Origin: Macrophomina tecta
Lineage: Eukaryota; Ascomycota; Dothideomycetes; Botryosphaeriales; Botryosphaeriaceae
DNA length: 64,000 nt
Assembly (NCBI GenBank): GCA_024180945.1
Contig: JAKSGN010000005.1
Location: 558,001-622,000, forward strand
Direction of reading: 5' to 3'
Program-made: the position numbers and the translations under genes
Shown: in pieces, positions 32,664 to 44,876 of the stretch
Layout of the letters: every line of letters begins with the position of its first letter
Numbering within the stretch: the first letter of the stretch is position 1
Notes under the pieces: model-generated
The model's input: only the letters and a program-made list of their open reading frames with translations
What the model was told of the DNA's origin: nothing
Databases searched by the model: none

Positions 32664-35600
32664 ATGGCGCCGCAGTGCCAGGCGCTCAACCTCTCCGACG
32701 AGCGGCGCTGCACCGGGCCTGCCACCAACGCCAACGGCCTCTTCTGCCACTTCCACTCGCGCCAGGTCTACGGGCTATACAAGGGGTACAAGCGCCGCAA
32801 CGCCCAGCTCGACTACCTGATCGCCCATCCCCCGCCCTTCCTCCGCAAGCAGGGCGACACCCCGCTCTCCAAGGCCGACTTCTCCGCCATCTCCGACGAG
32901 CAGGAGCTCAAGACGCTGCACGACCACCTCTTCGAGCGCCACGCCCTCCTCGACCGCGTCATCCGCGCCCGCAAGCTGCACCACTCGCGCTTCTACGCCC
33001 TCGAGCTCGACTACGGCCACCAGCACTACCTCGACCACCTGCAGTCGCAGAAACACACCGTCCTGCGCACCCTCGAGCGCGTCGAGCGTCGCACCGCCGA
33101 GGTCCTGTACGAGAAGCAGAAGTGGTTCAAGTGGGTGCGCGAGCTGGAGGATGCGGAGGAGAAGGCCCGCGATGCCGAGAAGAAGAAGGTCAAGCAGGAG
33201 GCCGCCCTGCTGAAGCGCCACTGGAAGGAGGTCGAGGCCCGTATGCGCGAGATGCGTGCCCGCGAGCAGCAGAAGCGCGAGGACGAGTTCTTGGACAAGG
33301 CCTTGGAGGAGCGCCGCCGCTTGGATGAGGAGTCGGCCGACGAGGAGTGGGACCCCATCGAAGACGTGGTCGAGGACGAGCGCGGCAACTACATCAGCCT
33401 GCTCCGTCTCTTCCTCTGGCAGGAATCTGCCCGCGACGAGTCGAGTATCGCGCCAGATGGGGACAAAGGCGCAAGGTCGCCTCCTGAACCAGCTGCCGAC
33501 AAGGAGAACATGGCCCCTGGTGTCGACGCGCCTGAGAATGCTGTCGAAAAGGCCGCCGACGCTCCCAAGTCCAAGAGTGCGAAGAAGCGCGCGCGGCAGA
33601 AGGCAAAGGCTGCCGAAGATCAGGAGCTGCAACGCCACCAGAAGCCTGGCGAGGTCCATGTTGAAAGCATAGACAAGATCCGCCAACGCCTCCGCGAGGG
33701 CCAGAAGGTGGAGCGCGCATCTGGCTGGAAGCTTCGTGGTACTGTGGAAAATCCTGCCGCCATTGTCGACCGCATGCCGCCTGTCCCCGACGAAGAGATT
33801 GATACTCTACTCGCTCAGATCTACGAGATCAAGCAGCTCCTATTCTGTCGTCTGGTCCTCTCGCACGCCGCCTTGCTTCCTGCCGCCCTCCGTGCCAACA
33901 ACATCGACGAGTTTCTCTCTGATGAAGAGGTCACCAACACTGACTTGCGTGACCTCTGCTTGAAGATGGAGCAACCTGGCCTTCAAGAGCTCCGTGACGC
34001 TTGCGCTGATTTAGACCGCGGCGAGAACGAAGATGACGACGGTGATGATGAAGAAAGACAAGTCATTCGTCACAGGAGCGACCGTTATCACGTCGTCAGG
34101 GCTCGTGACATCCCACGATCATACCAAACAAAGCGTGAGAAGGCCTTGATGGAGCGTCGGGCAAAGACCTTGGAAGGGACCGGCGGAGCTATCGTGGACT
34201 TCGGCTCCATTGACGATCAAGGCCAGTACCATATCAGGAAGATCCGCGTGAAGGTCTGTGGCAAGTGGATCTACAACTATCCTAGTGAGAAGGCCATGTC
34301 GCGCGGCGGCTGGCTTCAGTTCTCCATCATGGCCAAAGACTGCAGCCTCTTCGATGCTGTAAGCCTGTGCCGCAATTGGGACGAGTTCTTCGAACTCAGC
34401 ATACTGGCCACCTACCAATACTTTCCCTCCGGCAACTGGGCGACTTGGGTCGGCGACCAGATGCGTCAGCAGGTGTTGCAGCTGGTAGGTATTGATCACA
34501 ATTACAGGCCTCGCCATGCTGACCAATGATGCAGGGCTTCATCCCCTACTTCCAGATGGAAATGGCCGACAAGTATACCGTCCGCAGCCAGACGGGCTCT
34601 CGCAGCCATTACGGCCGGCAGCACCAAATCCTCGAAGCCCGCAACTTCATTTGCGCCTGCGTCAAGCGCAACGACGCCGTTTCCCGCCGCTTCATTCAGT
34701 ATGTAGTCATGCAGACAAACTCGATGGTAATCCTGGTTCGCGACGTGAAAACCGGTGACGTGCTGTACCGCCCACCTGGTGACCAACTCTGGCTCGTCCG
34801 TGAGAAGTCTGGCATGGGCCGTGCATCTCGCAACGAGTGGAATGTCATCAAGCAGGTTGATCCCGACTTTTTCGAGGAGATGGACCGCCACCGGCAATGG
34901 CACTTCAACTTTAAGGAGTATTACGACGTTATCATCTGGGACCTGGACGCCGGCTGCCACTTCTCGCACCTGTACAACAATGTCCAGACAGCTCTCATCA
35001 AGGCCCACCGCTTCCACACTGGCCTTGACCTGTACCGGCCTTCAGAGCACATCCTGCGCACCATTACCAGGGACAAGGAAACCCAGCGCACCCGCGACAT
35101 CAAGCCCGGAGAGGAAGGAAAGGTCCCGAGCATATGGTGAGCACCCGTTCGATATATGGCAATCGACTCAGCTGACATTGGACGACAGGGACGACATCAA
35201 CAGCGACAACAACCGTGTCAAGTTCTTTACCGATGATGCCGAATCCGCGGATGAATTGCAGGATGACATGCCCACTGAGTGGAAATACAATGAGGCTGAC
35301 AGGCTTGAGGATGAAGTGCTTTTCCCGTGGGAGCAAAAGCGCGTTGCTGACGCCGGCGAGGGCAAAGCAGGGGACATCAAGCCCGCTGATGCCGAGGAGG
35401 AACTGCTCGCTTCCCAAGGCAGGATGCACAGGTTCGAGAGCCTCGGTCCAAACTTCAAGAAGTGGGCATACGACCTTGACACGGATGATGAGGTCAGCGA
35501 TTTCGAGTGTAACTCTGACTGCGACTCCACGTGTGAAAAGCATGAACAGGGCCGCGTGGAATGGGACTCGTGGTCTGACGGAAGTGACTATGAGGAGGAT

Positions 35601-37316
35601 GAATTTGATGATGATGATGATGATGATGACGACGAGGAAGACTGGGATGATGAAGATTATTTGGATGATGAGCGTGAAGAGAACTCGACTGAAGACTCGC
35701 GAGATGAGAAGTATGCGGAAATCGACAAAAGCGCATCCCTGGCCGATACCATTATCGCCAGGTTTGGCGTTTCCGTTCAGGATGAGAAACTCTCCAAGGA
35801 GGAACGCTTCCAGACGACTGCGAAGGAGCTCGGGTTCCCTGGCGCGTCGTCCTGGGAGGAACTGTGGAGCAACGTGTTGGAGCTCAAGCCCGCAACTCCC
35901 GCTGACAATCTGGAGTTTATGTCTCTTATCCGTCAGCTTTCTCCGTTTGGACAAGCGCCGGGCCAGGGTGCTGCAGAGGAGTCTATGGTGGTGGCGAAGA
36001 GACCCAAGGAGAAGAAGCTCACCAAGAGTCAGATAAAGGCACTGGCTTTGGAGGATTTCAACAAAGACTTCGAGATCCACATTGACCGCGAGCGTGCAGC
36101 ATGTAAGTTTCTATTGTAGCTGGTTCTGATTTCATGTGTCACTAATCTTCGCAGGCTTCAAAGACTGCTGGCACCGCGCTGACCTCGAGCCTGGCGCACA
36201 ACAACGCTGGGCAAATTATAAGCGCATGGTGGCCGAGTTGCAGAGTTGGGAGTTGCCCAAGGGCCGCACTCCAGCCTCCCACATCAAACGCGTGATGTAT
36301 GGCATGAGGCTCCTGGCCGAGTTGGGCATTGACCAGGATTGTCATCGCCGCATCAAGCGCGACATGCACCTTTCCAATGCTATGACTTCCATTTTCTTCG
36401 GCGAATACGGAGCCTTCTTCAACTCCGAGTCCGGCCTCAACTTCAAGAGCTCCCCGCTGCTTAACCAAGCTGAGCGCGCGAAGAATCCGCCAGACATTCG
36501 CACCCCGCACAGCAATAAGACACGTCCGAAAGAGCACTGGAAGGAATGGGATGACATCAGCAAGACGCAGCGGGGCCGCCGTCAAATCATTGACTACTAT
36601 CCGGAGCACTGGAACCTGATTGTCAGGCCTACAGTCGCGCATCTCTATCGTGAAGGCGTCATCTGCCCCTCGTATGCTACTTTCCCTCTCCATCTCTGAC
36701 ATGTTGCGATACTGACGCTTGTTCCTAAAGATATTGTAGCTATGCCAACGGCCCTGCGATCAGCCTTACCGAGCCCACCCGCCCAGGCAAGCCAGATCTC
36801 TTTTTCGACTGGCGGCTGTCAATCCCCGAAGTGCGCCTCCCGCCGACGCTCCAAGATCCCTTCACCATCGAGCCGCTCGTCTCGCACGCTCGCCGCTTCG
36901 CCAAAAATAATCCCGGCGCCGTGTTCTCCGCCTTGAAGCTCTGGTCTCCCCCGCATTTCTGGCCGCTCATGCTCGGCATTGACAACCGTGACAACACGTC
37001 CTTCACGGATGGTGCCGGGCGCACTTGGGAGTGGAAGTTTATACCTAAGGACATGCCGTTTAGTGAGTGGAGCATCCATCAGAGCGCCCGTATGCGCATC
37101 GAACCGTACAGGCACTTTTTTGGGAAAAAGGTTGTGTGCAGGAAGGATATGTTCCTCATTATGGGGAAGGACAAGGAAGAGTGCAAGAAGCTCACGACGG
37201 CGGCCATGTGGGCGATCAATACCAGGCCCTGGCGCTTAGAGGTGGACCCGTGGAAGAGCTGGTGGGGTGTTGGATTGGAGTTTCTGGAGGGTTTGGATGA
37301 CCGCTGGTGGGAGTAA
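32664..37316 (+). CDS. Large multi-exon protein of unknown function, 1479 residues, N-terminal Cys/His motif
   Basis: Five exons: 32664-34484, 34535-35136, 35189-36102, 36155-36671 and 36731-37316. The four introns are 50-59 nt with normal splice sites; the spliced length is 4440 nt, in frame. The N-terminus has C5, C16, C28 and H31 in CQALNLSDERRC...GLFCHFH, a compact zinc-ribbon-like motif. Residues about 120-240 form a charged coiled coil (EKARDAEKKKVKQEAALLKRHWKE...). A basic KKRARQKAK near 310 could be a nuclear signal. Later come folded-looking segments (IRVKVCGKWIYNYPSEKAMSRGGWLQF, WNVIKQVDPDFFEEMDRHRQW), an acidic run of Asp around 35605-35640, and a C-terminal domain with many Trp/Arg. 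I do not recognise a catalytic family. The structure suggests a conserved intracellular, possibly nuclear protein. Confidence 0.85.
35605..35650 (+). repeat. GAT/GAC triplet run coding poly-Asp
   Basis: A near-perfect GAT repeat in exon 3 of the 1479-residue gene, giving about nine Asp in a row within an acidic segment. Confidence 0.7.
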
Positions 37317-40069
37317 TGATGGCACTGAAAGCGACGTTGGCTTCTCTTATTCAACATTGGACGAGTGGCTTGCGTACTGGACATAATCTAGCATGGATCT
37401 TTTCCGTCTTTTGGTTTGTCACCGTCTTGGTTAGTTTTCTGTTTGTCATACATTTAGATCGATATGTTACGTTCATGACTGCAAAATCTCTTTTCTCTCC
37501 TTGGTCAACTGATAGATATTTTTGCGCCTTTGCTAAAATCAGGAAGTACTGGATTCGGCCCCCGTGTACCTTCAACAACTTATCTCTTCCCTCCTCCATC
37601 CAGGAACACCAAACTAAGCATCCTCTTCCCCATCCTCACCATCTGCACCTCGGCCGGCACGATCCTGGACCGACTTCACCATGCCGACCTCTACAGCCAG
37701 GTGCGCCAACCGCTAGGGGAGCCCCCTCGCAGCATCCTTTCCGTGGTCCCCGCCCTCCTCTTCCCAAAATCCAATCGCCAGCGCACCCATAGGCGTGTGT
37801 GGCAGCGGCCTTGTGGGCGGTGGCCGAGGCGGAGGCGGAAGAGGCCTTGCGGGAAGCGGGCCTGGCAGAGGCGGCAGCCGAGGCGTATTGGAAGAATCCA
37901 TGCGCCCATCCGTGCCTTTGGTCGGAGAGAGCGCCGGCAGCGCACTTGCCCGTGTGGTCGTACCCTGTTGTCTGGGTAGAACCCGGACGGGAATGACCTC
38001 TAGCGGAGTAGACCGGCCTGGGAAGCGCTTTGCGGGGCGAAGGGCAGAGGCACCCGAAGCGGCGGAGGATGAAGGGGCTGCCGTGAGAGTGGGTGGGCTT
38101 GATCGGGCGGGGAAGGGCGTGAGCTGGGCAGCGGGCGCCGATGACGTCTGTCTGCCTCCTGGGACGACGGGACCTGGGCTTCCCATCGCTCCTTTCGCCT
38201 CGCTGATGGTGCTTCTACGCGTAATGAAAGGCCCTATACCCGTATGTCTACCGCTTTTCATATAGGTCTGGAGATTTTTCGAGAGCTGAAGGAGTGTCTG
38301 TCGGAAGAGAGGCAAAGGCGACAAGACGTGTTCGGTGTGCCTTTACGTTCTGTTTCGACGGTGGCATTGACCGGACACATTGCGGGCTCTTCGTTCATTG
38401 TTTTGAGCCCCATGTCACCTTCAGAATTGTCGGTCTCGTGCATTCACCGTCATGTATGCATTGTCCGTCATGTATGCATTGTTTCTTCAAACAAAGAGAT
38501 GATTGGTCAAGCGGGCAAAGACCGCTTATCGGAGCGATACGTCCGGCATACTCGCTGATGTGGGCAAGCACATACCAAAATACATCCCACAAAAGGACGA
38601 CGGCACCGAGATGCTAACAGGATCCAAATCACCTAATCCGAGACTCATACCCTGACGCTGCGTAATGATGTCCTTATCAGATTCTTCCCTCACTCGACAG
38701 CGCCGCGCTCCTAATTCAAGCTGTTGGCCTTTAGCACCCATACCAACTCCAGGTTGTGCTTCAAAGCTTAGCACCAAGAAATAGAAGACGATTTTATAAT
38801 TTGTGCAGGTAAGGCTATGTTTTAGCGTCGAACGCGGAGGAATGAGAGGGGTCTGGAGGCCTGGGGTGGTGGGAGGAAGTGCATCGGCGGCTTGCTACTT
38901 CGTTGGGTAGCTGGCGTTCGTGTTACCGTGCGGGCGGAAGCAGTGATGGAAGTGTTCCGCGGTCAGTTCGGAGGGAGAAACTACTTAGAATATGAGTCGG
39001 CGGCACAGGGAAGGCAGTTTGACAGCGATCATTGGCCGCACTGGAGCTGATCTACAGGAAGAAATGGGCAAATTCGAAGCGGGGAGACCTTCTCGGGCGG
39101 GCCAGCACCCCCGCGGATGACATAACACTCTTTACCACACTGCAGCGGGCAGACAGGTGTGCCGGCATACTGACAGTCACTGTGTGGCGAGCGCAGCTGG
39201 CGTACGCTGCCGCTCGCCACACCCATCCTGAAGCATGAACATGGTTGTCGGATAATGGCTGTGCCCGCAGGCATTGAGCCCAGCGGCGGATTCGGCAGCC
39301 GCCATTCGAGGGCCGTACGGTAAGGGCTCATCGACACGGCGAGCTAGTCCAGTCAGCAGAGCGCGCTCTTCGGTGGAGAGTAGTGATCGACACAAAGGCT
39401 AATCGCGGACACGGAAGAGTAGCTGTAGAAAGAGGTATTGATCCGCGTCAGCGACCCTGACGGCGTATGGAATTGGCAAGGAGCAGCGCTGGGGTAGCGT
39501 CGTGGCCGATAGGCAGAATGAGCGACGAGCTCAACACCATCCACAGTGCGTGCAGGTACAAGGTGGTGACGTGCAAGGCAGCCAGATTCACTGTCAGCGG
39601 ACGGCCTCAACTCAAAGCTCAAGCCAAGTAAGGAATAAAATTGTTTAATGGACGGATCGAGGGCCTCATATAGACGTTCCGTCGGGGCTTCGGAGGCCGA
39701 GAAACGTCCGGTTGCAGGGTGCTGCCAGAGACAACACCTTAGGAACTTTCTGTACTTCAAACGCATTACCAGTATATGTCAGGATGCCACCTCGCATGAC
39801 AAACTCCGCAGGGGGCCGTCGGCCATGAGGGCCCGCATGTCCAGAAGATAAACAATACCATACAGCCCTGACCATCCTGGCGCTCGGAGACTTCTGCAGC
39901 GGCCACGTCGCACACGCGGGCTACAGAGGCGAGCCTACGCGGCCTGAACAAGAAACGGTCGCGGGCTGCTTGATCGAAGATACCTCCATGCGGCATTGAC
40001 GAGAAGCACCAAGCTTCATGCGTCGGTGCAACGCCTCAGCGCTGTCCTGAGCTCGGGTCACCATCTTGG
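37317..40069. other. Intergenic region, 2.7 kb, left of Tc1 copy 1
   Basis: No confident gene. The 37713-38265 part is Pro/Gly-codon rich on opposite strands (see separate low-confidence entry). A direct repeat of CGTCATGTATGCATTGT occurs twice near 38447-38481. The remainder shows only short overlapping frames. Confidence 0.5.
37713..38261 (-). CDS. Possible Pro-rich hypothetical protein (low confidence)
   Basis: Minus-strand open frame from ATG at 38261 (MKSGRHTGIGPF) running through a Ser/Ala/Pro-rich region and a PLPPPPRPPP stretch to a TAG at 37713-37715. After that stop the same frame stays open for about 30 more codons with an acidic end (DGEDGEEDA), so either a missed intron or chance is involved. 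Low-complexity GC-rich DNA easily keeps such frames open. I would not treat this as a gene without transcript evidence. Confidence 0.25.
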   Translation of the reverse strand: MKSGRHTGIGPFITRRSTISEAKGAMGSPGPVVPGGRQTSSAPAAQLTPFPARSSPPTLTAAPSSSAASGASALRPAKRFPGRSTPLEVIPVRVLPRQQGTTTRASALPALSPTKGTDGRMDSSNTPRLPPLPGPLPARPLPPPPRPPPTRPLPHTPMGALAIGFWEEEGGDHGKDAARGLP

Positions 40070-40071
40070 TA

Positions 40072-41382
40072 CCGCACCCGTGCAAAAGTCAGGGCGCACG
40101 GACGTGCACGAGTCAAAACAACAACGTACCCTCTTCATCCCTTGCCTCATTACACCACCATGCAGCGCATCTTTGGACGCGAAATTTCAGGCAATGCTAG
40201 GCAAAGGCATCAGCTTTCACATAATCAACGAGTTTCGGTTATTACACAATCGCAAGATGGTAAATCTGGGCGTCAAATTGCCCGTGAGACTCGCTTCTCA
40301 GAACACGCAATTAGGAGCTGCATCAACCACTACAATACGACTGGCCAGATTGATCTAATACCTCGTACTGGCCGTCCCCCCAAAGTCAGCCTTCGCACGG
40401 AGCGCCAGATTATTCGTTTTGTTAACCGGTTCCCAAAACTTAAGCACAGCCAGGTGATTAAGCAACTCCAGTTATCTATCCATAAAGATACGCTCAGGCG
40501 TATTCTACGCAAGAACCATATTACCAAATGGCGTGCAAAGAATCGGCCTTGGATCTCTCAAGCGAATGCCCGCATTCGGTACCAATATGCAAAGAAATAC
40601 CGGTATAAGAGCTGGAGATGGTGGATGAGGGTTACGTTCGGTGATGAGTGCTCAGTTGAGCAGGGCTCTGGCCACGCACCAAGCTGGGTTTTCCGTACGC
40701 CTGGCCAGCAAAAGTGGGACCAAAGCCGGCTTAATACACGGCCACTTGGCAAGAAGGCAAGATGTATGGTATGGGGTGGCTTTTCAGGCCAGCTAGGGGT
40801 GTCTGATTTACACGTTATGGAGCGTGATTTGGACTCTCCTAGGCAAGGCTATACTGCCAAATCCTATATCAAAGTACTGGAGGAACAGGTGCCAAGAAAC
40901 TACGACTATGGTATGTACTGGTTACAAGATGGTGCTGGTATTCATCGGGCGAACCGGGTGAAGAAATGGCTGCGTGATCACCAAATTAGGTGCATTACTC
41001 ACCCCCCATATTCGCCTGATCTGAACCTCCAGGAATACCTTTGGTGGCCACTAAAGATGAAGCTTCAAGAGATTGCGCCATTTATTGAGCTTGAGAAGAA
41101 TCCTGAGCGCGTGGAGGCGTTACTAGCTGAGTGGTTACCTAGGGCATACGCATTGGTGGAAAAACCAAGCCTTAAAGCGCTTTGTAAAAGTATGCCACAA
41201 CGGCTTGTAGATGTTATTCAAGCTGGTGGCTATCAAACTCGCTGGTAGCCTAGCTTTATAAAGAATCAACTCTTACTGCATTTGAGCAACTCCTTGTTGA
41301 ATAATACGACTCCAAAGTATTGGTGTTGGTGGCAGGATAATTAGCGCCTTGGCCGTGCGCCCTGACTTTTGCACGGGTGCGG
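40072..41382 (+). mobile_element. Tc1/mariner-type transposon, copy 1, 1311 bp, transposase intact
   Basis: Bounded by a 30-bp perfect inverted repeat (starts CCGCACCCGTGCAAAAGTC; 40072-40101 and 41353-41382) and by TA dinucleotides at 40070-40071 and 41383-41384. Size, repeat length and DD34E transposase fit the impala/Tc1 group of fungi. It is 11 substitutions from copy 2 at 50335-51645. Confidence 0.96.
40160..41248 (+). CDS. Tc1-type DD34E transposase, 362 residues
   Basis: Starts at the ATG at 40160 (MQRIFGREI). The N-terminal half has helix-turn-helix segments (GRQIARETRFSEHAIRSCINHY and HSQVIKQLQLSIHKDTLRRILRK) for end binding. The catalytic core has Asp in RVTFGDECS, Asp in YWLQDGAGIH and Glu in YSPDLNLQEYLWW. 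There are 34 residues between the second Asp and the Glu, the DD34E spacing of Tc1 elements. A bipartite basic region lies between. No stop or frameshift is present, so the protein may be functional. Confidence 0.95.
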   Translation: MQRIFGREISGNARQRHQLSHNQRVSVITQSQDGKSGRQIARETRFSEHAIRSCINHYNTTGQIDLIPRTGRPPKVSLRTERQIIRFVNRFPKLKHSQVIKQLQLSIHKDTLRRILRKNHITKWRAKNRPWISQANARIRYQYAKKYRYKSWRWWMRVTFGDECSVEQGSGHAPSWVFRTPGQQKWDQSRLNTRPLGKKARCMVWGGFSGQLGVSDLHVMERDLDSPRQGYTAKSYIKVLEEQVPRNYDYGMYWLQDGAGIHRANRVKKWLRDHQIRCITHPPYSPDLNLQEYLWWPLKMKLQEIAPFIELEKNPERVEALLAEWLPRAYALVEKPSLKALCKSMPQRLVDVIQAGGYQTRW

Positions 41383-41425
41383 TATGCTTGAGCTCTGTGC
41401 TTCCCTCAGAACCTCCTAGATTGCT

Positions 41426-42205
41426 ATGCGAGACTCGACGCGGATGACGCTGAAAGTGATTGGTTTCACAGACCTCAGAGCTGGCCGTCAGAATGAGATG
41501 AAGGACAGGGCTGCTGCTGTGCGCGATTGCTTGCTCGTGGACAACGCGAAACTGCTTCTGTCTCTCGTCAGCCTGCCAAACGGCAGCGACCGCAGTGGGG
41601 ATGAGATACCGCTGATGGTGGCGTGTTGGAGCGGACTGTAGAGCTGGTGCGAGGAGTGTGGCAAAAGCCACCTTTAGGAGCACCGCAATGCCCTACTGCA
41701 GCAGACTGGCAAGCGGGCACAGCGCAGAGCAGAGGCTCGTTTCGCAAGGCTCATTGCTGAGGGCGTTGCGTATGGCGATGCGGTCCACATGTCGGCGCAG
41801 CTCCACGCTGGGGATGATGCAGCACGCCGTCACGCCATGGATGGCCTCAAGACGCTCCTTCTTCTCAGCCCATCCACGTCGGTTCGCGAGAAGATTGGGG
41901 CGCATCGCGAGACGCTCGTCAGCATGTCCGGCCACCTGTTCCATGCAGACACGAGCGCTCTCCTTCACACGGCTCTCCGCGGCGACTCCAGTTTGCGCTG
42001 TGGTCCGTGGAAGATGCAGAGCTCTCCTGCCGTCGACAAGAAGAGCAACGAGTTCCGGGCGTGGCAAATTGCCCAGGGTACCGCGCAGGTGCTCCCCGTG
42101 CTGAACCGGTACCGGTCCACCTGCAAGATCCTGGCGGAGCAGCCGAGGCGGAGGAGACGGGCAGGGACATGCAACGCTTCCTGTGCTGGTTCAACGACAT
42201 GGTAG
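41426..42205 (+). CDS. Possible protein fragment beside Tc1 copy 1 (low confidence)
   Basis: Two open stretches in the same frame (41426-41641 and about 41675-42205) are separated by two stops. An intron from a GTGGCG donor near 41614 to a TTTAG acceptor at 41674 would join them. The second stretch has helical, charged composition (QRRAEARFARLIAEGVAYGD, AARRHAMDGLKTLLLL). No family recognised. It could be a gene, a decayed gene cut by the Tc1 insertion, or chance. Confidence 0.22.
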
Positions 42206-43262
42206 TGTGATGGGAGTCCAGCCGTCAAAGGCGTCGACGGACCGCTGTGCCTATTGATTTTGGGAGCTGTTTTCCTTGCTTCGGCAGAGCGTTAGAACTG
42301 GCGCTTGGATTTGTCCCCAATAGCATCTCTTACAGCCGGTATTTGAGTGCATGATCTGCAGCCAGAGATTGCCCAATTGCTTGCCGTTTCGATGGCGGGC
42401 GACTTGACGTGCCTGTTTACCCCACAGAGACCCGAATGCAAATCTGCGCCAGCTTGAATGGTGATCATGAAAATCATTTCCGGAGAAGCTTAAAAGATTG
42501 GCGAGCTGCACGGCCAAGCGCAGGGACAGGTGAAGAGACCCTGGGCGGATAATGTTGGGCCGCGGGGATTTCGGAACGGATCGCTGTCAGCACCGTTTCC
42601 CCACAGAAGGCTAAATGGACCTCAGGGCCGTGGCGTGACGGGAGCGCCTAGGGCCGCGTGCGCGGAGCGCTGCCTGCTTGCGGTGTGGCTGGGCGACGCG
42701 TGAGGGGTGGAAGAGCTCGTCGCCGGCTCCGGAGCGGCTGCGCTGGCAGTGGAGTCGACGCTGCGGCCAAGCGACACGGCGACGGGCGGCGCGAGGCCGT
42801 GGGTGGAGAGCAGAGAGAGAGAGAGAGAGTGAGTGTCTGTGTGTGCAGGTGGGGCGGACAGACTGGGCCCTCGCCCGGCTAGGCCCAGAGCAGCGACACG
42901 GAGTCGTCGTCGCCGGCTGCCCGTCCCGCCTGTACCTCTCGCTAGCCGCAAACCTGCTCGTCACGCTCTCGCCCCTTCACATTCCCGCCTGCGACTCACG
43001 CCCGCCGTCCGCCAATCGCCGGCCGTGCTCCTGCAACGAAGCAACCTTTCCCGACAGCGTATCCACCGACCACCGGCTTCCACAGCCCCAGATGGGGCGA
43101 GCTAGCCGCCTGGTCAGTCGCGAGACTCAGTCCTCTCCTCCGCCCATGCAATATGGAAACACCAGCGCTGGCCGACGGTCCGCCATCCCGTCCTCCAGCG
43201 CCTGCTGCGAGTAATGGCCCCTTTCGAGAACACTTCCACCAGGAACCAGCAACTCCGGCGCG

Positions 43263-43269
43263 TATAAAA
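43263..43269 (+). promoter_or_regulatory. TATA box of the GH7 gene
   Basis: TATAAAA about 70 bp before the ATG at 43335. Confidence 0.65.
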
Positions 43270-43334
43270 CCACGGATGGCGACATCCAAGTCGGCCCTCA
43301 TCCAGCAACCACCTTCTCTCCGACATCTTGCACC

Positions 43335-44876
43335 ATGCTCTCCCACGCGCTGCTCGCTGCTCTCTCCGCCTCGCTGGTCGCCGGCCAGCAGGTGGGCACC
43401 CAGAAGGCCGAGGTTTGTTTCCTGCGCCCTGGCCCAGCCGGTGCACAGCGGCCGCTGACACAGGCACGCAGGTCCACCCCCCCTTGACCTGGCAGAGCTG
43501 CACCAAGAGCGGCTGCACCACCAACCAGGGTTCCGTGGTCATTGACGCCAACTGGCGCTGGGTCCACAACACCGGCGGCTACACCAACTGCTACACCGGT
43601 ATGTTTGCGCCCTTCCATGCACCCGCCAGCTCGTGACAGGTCCCAGGCAACTCGTGGAACTCGGCCTACTGCACTGACAACGCTGCCTGCGCCGCCGCCT
43701 GCGCTCTCGATGGCGCTGACTACTCGGGCACCTACGGCGCCACCACCAGCGGCAACTCCCTGCGCCTGAACTTCATCACCAACGGCGCGCAGAAGAACGT
43801 CGGCTCGCGTCTGTACCTGATGAAGGACGACAACACCTACGCCGTCCACAAGCTCCTCAACCAGGAGTTCACCTTCGACGTCGACGTCTCCAAGCTGCCC
43901 TGCGGCCTCAACGGCGCCGTCTACTTCGTCTCCATGGACGCTGACGGCGGCAAGGCCAAGTTCCCGGCCAACAAGGCCGGCGCCAAGTACGGCACTGGCT
44001 ACTGCGACAGCCAGTGCCCGCGTGACTTGAAGTTCATCGACGGCCAGGCCAACGTCAAGGGCTGGACCCCGTCCGACTCTGACGTCAACTCTGGCGTCGG
44101 CAATCTCGGATCCTGCTGTGCCGGTACGTCGCGGCCATCTCTCTCCTTTCTGCATGTGATGCGCCGAACGGATGCTAACCGCGCGTTCAGAGATGGATAT
44201 CTGGGAGGCCAACTCCATCTCCACCGCCTACACCCCCCACCCGTGCACCAACTCCGCCCAGCACTCTTGCCAGGGCGATGCGTGCGGCGGCACCTACTCG
44301 GCCGACCGCTACGCCGGCGACTGCGACCCCGACGGATGCGACTTCAACTCATTCCGCCAAGGCAACAAGACCTTCTACGGGCCCGGCCTCGCCGTCGACA
44401 CCAACTCCAAGATCACCGTGGTCACGCAGTTCATCACCGACACCGGCACCGCCTCGGGCACGCTCAAGGAGATCAAGCGCTTCTACGTGCAGAACGGCAA
44501 GACGATCCCCAACTCGGTGTCGACCATCTCCGGCGTGCCTGGCAACTCGGTCACCGACTCCTTCTGCACCGCCCAGAAGTCCGTCTTCGGCGACAACAAC
44601 ATTTTCCAGAAGAGGGGTGGCCTGGCCGGCATGTCCCAGGCCCTCAACGCCGGCATGGTCCTCGTGCTCTCCATCTGGGACGACCACCACAGCAACATGC
44701 TCTGGCTCGACAGCGACTTCCCCACCGACGCCGACCCGGCCAAGCCCGGTATTTCCCGTGGAACCTGCCCCACCACCAGCGGTGACCCCGATGACATCGA
44801 GTCGTCCGCCGCCAACGCCTACGTCGTCTACTCCAACATCAAAGTTGGTGCCATCAACAGCACCTTCACTCCTTAG
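43335..44876 (+). CDS. GH7 cellobiohydrolase (reducing-end), catalytic module only, 455 residues
   Basis: Four exons: 43335-43412, 43472-43598, 43647-44123 and 44191-44876. The introns are 59, 48 and 67 nt; spliced length is 1368 nt, in frame. A signal peptide ([17 protein letters not shown]) is followed directly by the mature GH7 start ([19 protein letters not shown]). The catalytic motif EMDIWEAN begins at the third intron, with nucleophile Glu and acid/base Glu separated by M-D-I-W. Many conserved Cys ([19 protein letters not shown]) indicate the usual disulfides. It cuts cellobiose from cellulose chain ends outside the cell. It ends shortly after [12 protein letters not shown] with no linker or CBM1, so it would rely on its own tunnel for crystalline cellulose. 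Strong codon bias toward C-ending codons suggests high expression. Confidence 0.96.

Larger units (their letters stand above)
41385..43334. other. Intergenic region with a possible decayed or minor gene
   Basis: Runs from the right edge of Tc1 copy 1 to the cellobiohydrolase. A low-confidence frame at 41426-42205 is listed separately. A (GA)n run is at 42812-42829. The 42600-43260 part is GC-rich and is probably the promoter of the cellobiohydrolase. Confidence 0.45.

Noticed and set aside
32141..33328. 395-codon plus-strand frame rich in Pro/Arg
   Set aside because: Shadow of the leader and first exon of the 1479-residue gene in another frame.
42622..42964. Arg/Ser-rich frames around the GA repeat
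   Set aside because: Driven by the GA/CT repeat and high GC; probably promoter of the GH7 gene.
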